A stretch of 10,645 bases of DNA from an uncultured Oscillospiraceae bacterium. Lineage in GTDB: Bacteria; Bacillota; Clostridia; Oscillospirales; Oscillospiraceae. The position numbers were made by a program, and so were the translations under genes. The stretch covers positions 1-10,645 of the forward strand of contig CANQKJ010000052.1 of assembly GCA_947624465.1 (NCBI GenBank), given 5' to 3'. Below the pieces are notes generated by a model. That model was given only the letters and a program-made list of their open reading frames with translations. It was not told the DNA's origin and made no database searches. Below are positions 6,750-10,645 of this stretch, piece by piece. Positions within the stretch are counted from its first letter, which is position 1. The number at the start of each line of letters is the position of its first letter.

Positions 6750-8222
6750 TTGGAAGTGCTGGAACTGAAGCACATCACCAAAGAATACCCCGGCGTCACC
6801 GCCCTGGACGACGTGTCCATCTCCTTCCGCCAGGGCGAGGTCCACGCTCTCATCGGTGAGAACGGGGCCGGCAAGTCCACCTTCATCAAGACCATCGCCG
6901 GCGCCATCCAGCCCACCTCCGGCGAGATCTGGATCGACGGCAGGAGCTACGACCACCTCACCCCCGCCCAGGCCCTGGACCTGGGCGTGGCGGTGGTCTA
7001 CCAGGAGCTGATCCAGTTCGAGGCCATGACCGTCATGGACAATCTGTTCATGGACATGAAGGACGTGAAGGGCCTGTTCGTGAACGACGCCGCCCGGGCC
7101 AAAAAGACCCGGGAGCTGCTTGACCGCTTCCACTGCCCCGTCTCCCCCAAAGCGCTGATCCGGGAGCTGTCCATCGCCAACCGGCAGATCATCGAGATCA
7201 TCAAGGCCGTGGTAAAGAACGCCAAGATCGTCATCATGGACGAACCCACCGCCGCCATCACCGTGGAGGAGCAGCAGCACTTGTTCGAGATCGTCAGGGA
7301 GCTGAAGGCCAACAACGTCACCGTCATCTACATCTCCCACCGGCTGGAGGAGCTGTTCGAGATCTGCGACCGGGTCTCCGTCCTCCGGGACGGCCAGTAC
7401 ATCACCACCATCGACATCAACGAGACCGACAAGCAGGGCCTCATCAACCTGATGGTGGGCCGCGAACTCAGCGAGACCTATCCCCCCAAGCCCCCCTGCG
7501 GGGACGAGGTGGTCCTCCAGGTGAAAAACCTCTCCGGCAACGGGGTGGAGGACATCAACTTCGAGCTGCATAAGGGCGAGATCCTGGGCTTCGCCGGGCT
7601 GGTGGGCGCGGGCCGCACGGAGCTGATGCACCTGATCTACGGCAACGCCAAAAAGACCGGCGGCGAGATCGTCATGGACGGCAAGTCCCTGGACCTCCGC
7701 CACCCCAGCGGCGGCATGAAGGCCGGCATCGGCCTGGTGCCCGAGGACCGCAAGTTCCAGGGCTGCTTCCTGGAGAAGCCCCTGTACTGGAACATCTCCA
7801 TCTCCGATATTGACACCCTGAGCCACGGCACCTTCGTGGACCGGAAGGCGGAGATGAAGCAGGCCGAGGACTACAAGGCCGCCATGCGGATCAAGACCCC
7901 CGACATGAAGGTGCTGGCCATGTCCCTGTCCGGCGGCAACCAGCAGAAGGTGGTCATCGGCAAGATGCTGGCCGCCCTGCCCGACATCCTCATCTTTGAC
8001 GAGCCCACCCGCGGCATCGACGTGGGCGCCCGCCACGAGATCTACCAGATGATGATCGACCTGACCCAGCAGGGCAAGTCCATCCTCATGGTGTCCTCCG
8101 ACATGGAGGAGCTGCTGGGGATGTCCGAGCGCATCGTGGTCCTCCACGAGGGACATCAGACCGGCATCCTGACCCGGGACGAGTTCTCTCAGGAGACCGT
8201 CATGACACTGGCGTCCGGCTGA
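6750..8222 (+). CDS. Sugar ABC importer ATPase with two nucleotide-binding domains (RbsA/MglA type)
   Basis: This 490-residue protein starts with TTG at 6750, eight bases after AAAGGAGG; no ATG lies near. The first half has Walker A GENGAGKST (36-44), Q-loop Q85, signature LSIAN (140-144), Walker B IVIMDE (160-165) and switch His H197. The second half has a degenerate Walker A, AGLVGAGRT (282-290), lacking the Lys. It also has signature LSGGN (393-397), Walker B ILIFDE (413-418), and SSD in place of the switch His. This asymmetry, with the second site weakened, is normal for ribose/galactose-type importers. It powers the permease encoded 31 bp downstream. The family call is firm; the substrate is not shown. 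Confidence 0.96.
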   Translation: MEVLELKHITKEYPGVTALDDVSISFRQGEVHALIGENGAGKSTFIKTIAGAIQPTSGEIWIDGRSYDHLTPAQALDLGVAVVYQELIQFEAMTVMDNLFMDMKDVKGLFVNDAARAKKTRELLDRFHCPVSPKALIRELSIANRQIIEIIKAVVKNAKIVIMDEPTAAITVEEQQHLFEIVRELKANNVTVIYISHRLEELFEICDRVSVLRDGQYITTIDINETDKQGLINLMVGRELSETYPPKPPCGDEVVLQVKNLSGNGVEDINFELHKGEILGFAGLVGAGRTELMHLIYGNAKKTGGEIVMDGKSLDLRHPSGGMKAGIGLVPEDRKFQGCFLEKPLYWNISISDIDTLSHGTFVDRKAEMKQAEDYKAAMRIKTPDMKVLAMSLSGGNQQKVVIGKMLAALPDILIFDEPTRGIDVGARHEIYQMMIDLTQQGKSILMVSSDMEELLGMSERIVVLHEGHQTGILTRDEFSQETVMTLASG

Positions 8223-8253
8223 CGCGGGCCCAGGGATTTGAGAGGTGTTAAAA

Positions 8254-9237
8254 ATGGAAAAACTGTCTGAGCGCAAACCCGCCGCCGCGCGGAAGCTGTC
8301 TGTGGGCCAGATCTTCTCCGAGCTGTCCATGCCCATCCTGCTGGTCCTGCTCATTATCGTATTCTCCATCCTGTCCAAGTCGTTCTTTACCCCGCTGAAC
8401 CTGACCAACATCCTGGTCCAGAACGTCCACATCGCCGTGTGCTCCTGCGCGGTCATGATGATCATGGTCTCCGGCGGCACCGACCTGTCCATCGGCTATC
8501 AGATGTCGGTGGCGGCCGTCCTCATGGCCAAGACCATCAGCGAGGGCATCCTCCCCGTCCCCGTGGCCATCATCCTGGGCATCCTGCTGTGCATGGTGCT
8601 GGGCGGCTTCAACGGCCTCATGGGCCAGGTGCTGAAAAGCCACACCATGATCATCACCCTGGGCACCATGGCCATCTTCCAGGGCATCTCCTACCTGATT
8701 TCCGGCTCCAAGTCCTTCCGCAACCTGCCTGACAGCTTCATGTACCTGGGCCAGGGCCGCCTGTTCGGCGTCATCCCCGTGAACGTGATCATCATGCTGG
8801 TCATCGTGATCATCGTGGGCGTCATCATGAGCATGACCTCCATCGGCCGGAAGATCTACGCCTGCGGCGACAACCCGGAGGCCGCCCGTCTGGCCGGCCT
8901 GAACGTGGCCCGCATCAAGGTGCTGGTGTTCATCTTCGCCGGCCTGCTGGTGGGCATCGCCGCCCTGCTGCTGGCCGCCCGCGCCGGCTACGCCGACTCC
9001 GGCACCTCCGGCCCCGGCATCGAGTTCACCGGCATCACCGCCTGCGTGCTGGCCGGCGTGGCCCTGAAGGGCGGCGAGGGCACCCTGTGGAAGGTCATCG
9101 TGGCCGTATTCGTGCTGGGCGTGCTGTCCAACGGTATGCAGCTCATCGGCCTGGGCACCTATCCCCAGTACATCGCCCGCGGCGCCATCATGCTGATCTC
9201 CCTGTACCTCAGCAACCGCAACGCCAAAGCCATGTAA
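8254..9237 (+). CDS. Sugar ABC importer permease (RbsC type)
   Basis: ATG 8254 is preferred, giving 327 residues, because GAGAGG (8240-8245) lies eight bases upstream. A GTG at 8245 would overlap that site. The protein is strongly hydrophobic with about 8-10 membrane spans, for example at 27-44, 59-72, 101-119, 173-193, 222-242 and 279-297. SGGTDLSIG (73-81) is typical of the ribose-type permease family. GDNPEAARLAGLNV (205-218) is the cytoplasmic coupling loop that contacts the ATPase. Length agrees with the family. Such permeases usually work as homodimers with one dual ATPase and a binding protein; all three parts are encoded here in order. Substrate is unknown. Confidence 0.95.
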   Translation: MEKLSERKPAAARKLSVGQIFSELSMPILLVLLIIVFSILSKSFFTPLNLTNILVQNVHIAVCSCAVMMIMVSGGTDLSIGYQMSVAAVLMAKTISEGILPVPVAIILGILLCMVLGGFNGLMGQVLKSHTMIITLGTMAIFQGISYLISGSKSFRNLPDSFMYLGQGRLFGVIPVNVIIMLVIVIIVGVIMSMTSIGRKIYACGDNPEAARLAGLNVARIKVLVFIFAGLLVGIAALLLAARAGYADSGTSGPGIEFTGITACVLAGVALKGGEGTLWKVIVAVFVLGVLSNGMQLIGLGTYPQYIARGAIMLISLYLSNRNAKAM

Positions 9238-9241
9238 TGTT

Positions 9242-9256
9242 CTTGCCAAAGGCAAG
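9242..9256 (+). other. Small hairpin between permease and binding-protein genes
   Basis: CTTGCC-AAA-GGCAAG forms a perfect 6-bp stem 4 bp after the permease stop and 47 bp before the binding-protein start. No U-tract follows, so readthrough is expected. Hairpins at this place in sugar importer operons can protect or process mRNA so that more binding protein is made, but that role here is only a suggestion. Confidence 0.45.
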
Positions 9257-9303
9257 TCATTAAATAGTCGACCCAACCCAAACAATTCAAGGAGGAACAA
9301 AAA

Positions 9304-10425
9304 ATGAAAAAAGCCATCGCCCTGCTGCTGGCCCTGATCATGGTCTGCGGCCTGCTCACCGCCTGCACCCCCAAGGACCCCAACGTGGGCCCCGCCAGCA
9401 ACCCCGGCACCGAGACTACCCCCGGCACCGAGCCCACCGAAAACCCCGGCACTGAGCCCTCTGAGAACCCCGGCGGCACCGGCTTCGACCCCACCGGCAA
9501 GAAGATCGGCTTCGTGACCTTCGGTCCCGGCGAGTTCTTCACCGCCCTGGCTGAGACCTACGTGGCCACCATGGAGGCCCAGGGCTGGGAGGCCTCCTAC
9601 ACCGACGGCGAGTTCAACCCCGAGACCCAGATCGCCGCCGCCGAGAACTACATCGCCATGGGCGTGGACGTGCTGGTCATCTGGGCTGTGGCCCCCGAGG
9701 CCATGAGCGGCGTGGTGAAGACCGCCATGGACCAGGGCATCAAGGTCGTGGCCTTCGTGGGCGACCTGCCCCAGTACAACCTGCGGATGCGGGCTGAGGA
9801 CGCCGACCTGGCCGCCAGTCTGGCCAAGCTGGCCGCCAAGTGGATCGACAAGACCTACGCCGACGCGCCCGACCACTCCGTCCCCGTGGGCGTCCTGTCC
9901 TGCCGCGCCGCCGACACCGGCGTCATCCAGGCCGACGTGCTGCTGAAGATCGCCGACTACTCTGTCAAGGCCGCCGAGCCCACCGAGTTCGAGCAGTCCG
10001 ACGAGACCGCCACCACCGGCCAGACCGCCGCCGAGAACCTGTACACCACCCACCCCGAGATCAAGGTGTTCCTGACCCCCCACAACGGCCTGGCCAACGG
10101 CCTCAACGCCTTCTACACCAGCATGAGCTCCCCCGTCACCGATTACAGCGACATGGGCATCTTCTGCATCAACGGCGATAACTCCACCACCGACAGCATC
10201 AAGGACTCCACCGAGGGCAAGTCTCCCCTCCGCGGCACCGTGATGACCGGCTCCGTGCAGGACACCGCCAATGAGATCCTGACCTATGTCACCGGCCTGA
10301 TGGACGGCACCTACGAGGACGGCTATGTGTCCGACGCCCGCCTGCTGTTCATCGACGCCGACACCATCGACGAGTACCAGTCCACCGGCACCGTCACCTC
10401 CGTCACCGCCGACGACTTCCAGTAA
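9304..10425 (+). CDS. Sugar-type ABC importer substrate-binding lipoprotein (periplasmic-binding-protein / LacI fold)
   Basis: This 373-residue protein starts at ATG 9304 after AAGGAGG (9289-9295). Residues 1-20 are a lipoprotein signal peptide with lipobox LLTAC; C21 would be lipid-anchored on the outside of the membrane. Residues 22-65 are a Pro/Gly/Thr/Glu-rich flexible linker with PGTE repeats. The rest is a two-lobed sugar-binding fold: KKIGFVTFGPGEFF (66-79), then AMGVDVLVIWAVAPEA (118-133), KVVAFVGDL (147-155), and the second lobe with SVPVGVLSC (192-200) and a NGLANGLNAF segment (251-260). It resembles ribose/galactose-type binding proteins (Peripla_BP_4) and delivers substrate to the permease encoded just upstream. 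Being last in the operon with the strongest ribosome binding site fits the need for excess binding protein. The ligand cannot be assigned; a glycoside rather than a free sugar is possible from the neighbourhood. Confidence 0.95.
   Translation: MKKAIALLLALIMVCGLLTACTPKDPNVGPASNPGTETTPGTEPTENPGTEPSENPGGTGFDPTGKKIGFVTFGPGEFFTALAETYVATMEAQGWEASYTDGEFNPETQIAAAENYIAMGVDVLVIWAVAPEAMSGVVKTAMDQGIKVVAFVGDLPQYNLRMRAEDADLAASLAKLAAKWIDKTYADAPDHSVPVGVLSCRAADTGVIQADVLLKIADYSVKAAEPTEFEQSDETATTGQTAAENLYTTHPEIKVFLTPHNGLANGLNAFYTSMSSPVTDYSDMGIFCINGDNSTTDSIKDSTEGKSPLRGTVMTGSVQDTANEILTYVTGLMDGTYEDGYVSDARLLFIDADTIDEYQSTGTVTSVTADDFQ
9403..9477 (+). repeat. Short in-frame repeat coding a PGTE-rich linker
   Basis: The tetrapeptide PGTE occurs at residues 34, 40 and 48 of the binding lipoprotein, followed by PGGT at 56. 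The codons are nearly identical (CCCGGCACCGAG), so the DNA is an imperfect 18-24 bp tandem repeat. It tethers the sugar-binding domain to the lipid anchor and is likely prone to length variation between strains. Confidence 0.8.
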
Positions 10426-10455
10426 GCCTGCCGCAAGATCTGAACCCATCTGCGC

Positions 10456-10490
10456 GGGGAGCGTGTGCCGCCGACCGGCACACGCTCCCC
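10456..10490 (+). terminator. Strong hairpin ending the transporter operon
   Basis: A perfect 15-bp GC-rich stem (10456-10470 with 10476-10490) has a CCGAC loop and lies 31 bp after the binding-protein stop codon. The following bases (TGTTAAAGG) are not a proper U-tract. It is either a weak intrinsic terminator or an mRNA-stabilising 3' end. A new promoter directly downstream supports a transcription unit boundary here. Confidence 0.7.
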
Positions 10491-10502
10491 TGTTAAAGGC
10501 GG

Positions 10503-10531
10503 TTCCCAATCGATCGGGCGCATGATATAAT
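10503..10531 (+). promoter_or_regulatory. Sigma-A promoter for the flavodoxin-like gene
   Basis: A consensus TATAAT (10526-10531) is preceded by TG at 10523-10524, making an extended -10. TTCCCA (10503-10508, 4 of 6 matches to the -35) lies 17 bp upstream. Transcription would start near 10538, about 35 bp before the gene's ATG and after the operon hairpin. Confidence 0.75.
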
Positions 10532-10572
10532 TGCGTCACACCGAATATTCTGAGAAAAGCGAGGCGTATCTT

Positions 10573-10645
10573 ATGAGCAAAGTTTTGGGCCTCTCCTTCG
10601 GCCGGAAGATGAGCAACTGCGAGGTCATGGTCAAGCAGGCCCTGA
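10573..10645 (+). CDS. Probable flavodoxin-fold NAD(P)H-dependent reductase, only the N-terminus in the window
   Basis: ATG 10573 follows a modest GAGG site (10561-10564) and a good promoter. The 24 visible residues (MSKVLGLSFGRKMSN, then CEVMVKQAL) show a first beta strand, a phosphate-binding-type loop with Ser/Gly/Asn, and the start of a helix. This is the pattern of NADPH-dependent FMN reductases and flavodoxin-like oxidoreductases. The gene continues past the window, so length and further motifs cannot be checked. It has its own promoter and may or may not belong to the same pathway. Confidence 0.65.
   Translation, partial: MSKVLGLSFGRKMSNCEVMVKQAL

Noticed and set aside
8245..8253. GTG start for the permease at 8245
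   Set aside because: The GAGAGG ribosome binding site overlaps that codon, whereas ATG 8254 is eight bases downstream of it.
4950..8492. A 1180-codon open frame on the minus strand opposite the hydrolase and ATPase genes
   Set aside because: Composition is low-complexity (Gly, Val, Leu, His, Asp) as expected from the antisense of high-GC coding DNA, and it lacks recognisable domains. The plus-strand genes here have clear motifs and ribosome binding sites.
8248..10539. A 763-codon open frame on the minus strand opposite the permease and binding-protein genes
   Set aside because: Same antisense composition bias; it runs across the operon hairpin and promoter and has no family signature.
1..10645. 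CRISPR array, tRNA, rRNA, insertion sequence or prophage features
   Set aside because: No spaced repeats, RNA gene patterns, transposase or terminal inverted repeats were seen. The only inverted repeats are terminators, small hairpins and the promoter palindrome.

Overview
The window is high-GC DNA (roughly 60-65% by eye) with strong AAGGAGG-type ribosome binding sites, short intergenic gaps and a lipoprotein-type solute-binding protein. This fits a high-GC Clostridia member, most likely a gut Oscillospirales/Oscillospiraceae relative. The taxon is an inference, not read from a marker gene.

Layout. The left part (1-2008, minus strand) is an operon transcribed leftwards: a 138-residue protein resembling the C-glycoside deglycosidase beta subunit, a 320-residue xylose-isomerase-like TIM-barrel protein (candidate alpha subunit), and a Gfo/Idh/MocA NAD(P)-dependent oxidoreductase that runs off the window. 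Next, still on the minus strand (2260-4689), is an 809-residue regulator with an N-terminal cupin-like sensor region, an AraC-type DNA-binding domain and a C-terminal GH39-like domain lacking both expected catalytic glutamates. A perfect bidirectional terminator separates it from the left operon. A 266-bp divergent control region (4690-4955) holds a good sigma-A promoter for the regulator, overlapped by a 15-bp perfect inverted repeat. On the plus strand follow a CocE/NonD-type serine hydrolase (4956-6710) and a complete ribose-type ABC importer: dual ATPase (6750-8222), permease (8254-9237) and lipoprotein binding protein (9304-10425). A strong hairpin ends this unit. A new promoter then leads into a truncated gene for a probable flavodoxin-fold NAD(P)H-dependent reductase (10573 onward).

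How the parts may work together. The oxidoreductase plus the two putative deglycosidase subunits match the minimal set known from puerarin- and flavone-C-glucoside-degrading bacteria (Dgp, Dfg and Car systems). There the sugar is oxidised at C3 and the C-C bond is then cleaved by a metal-dependent alpha/beta complex. Here that set sits beside a sugar-type importer, an esterase/peptidase-like hydrolase and a regulator whose dead glycosidase domain could sense a glycoside. The locus looks like an uptake-and-cleavage system for a plant C-glycoside or a related 3-oxo-glycoside. The substrate cannot be read from the sequence. A short motif close to ACTCAAAAAAT lies in all three control regions and may be the shared regulator site.
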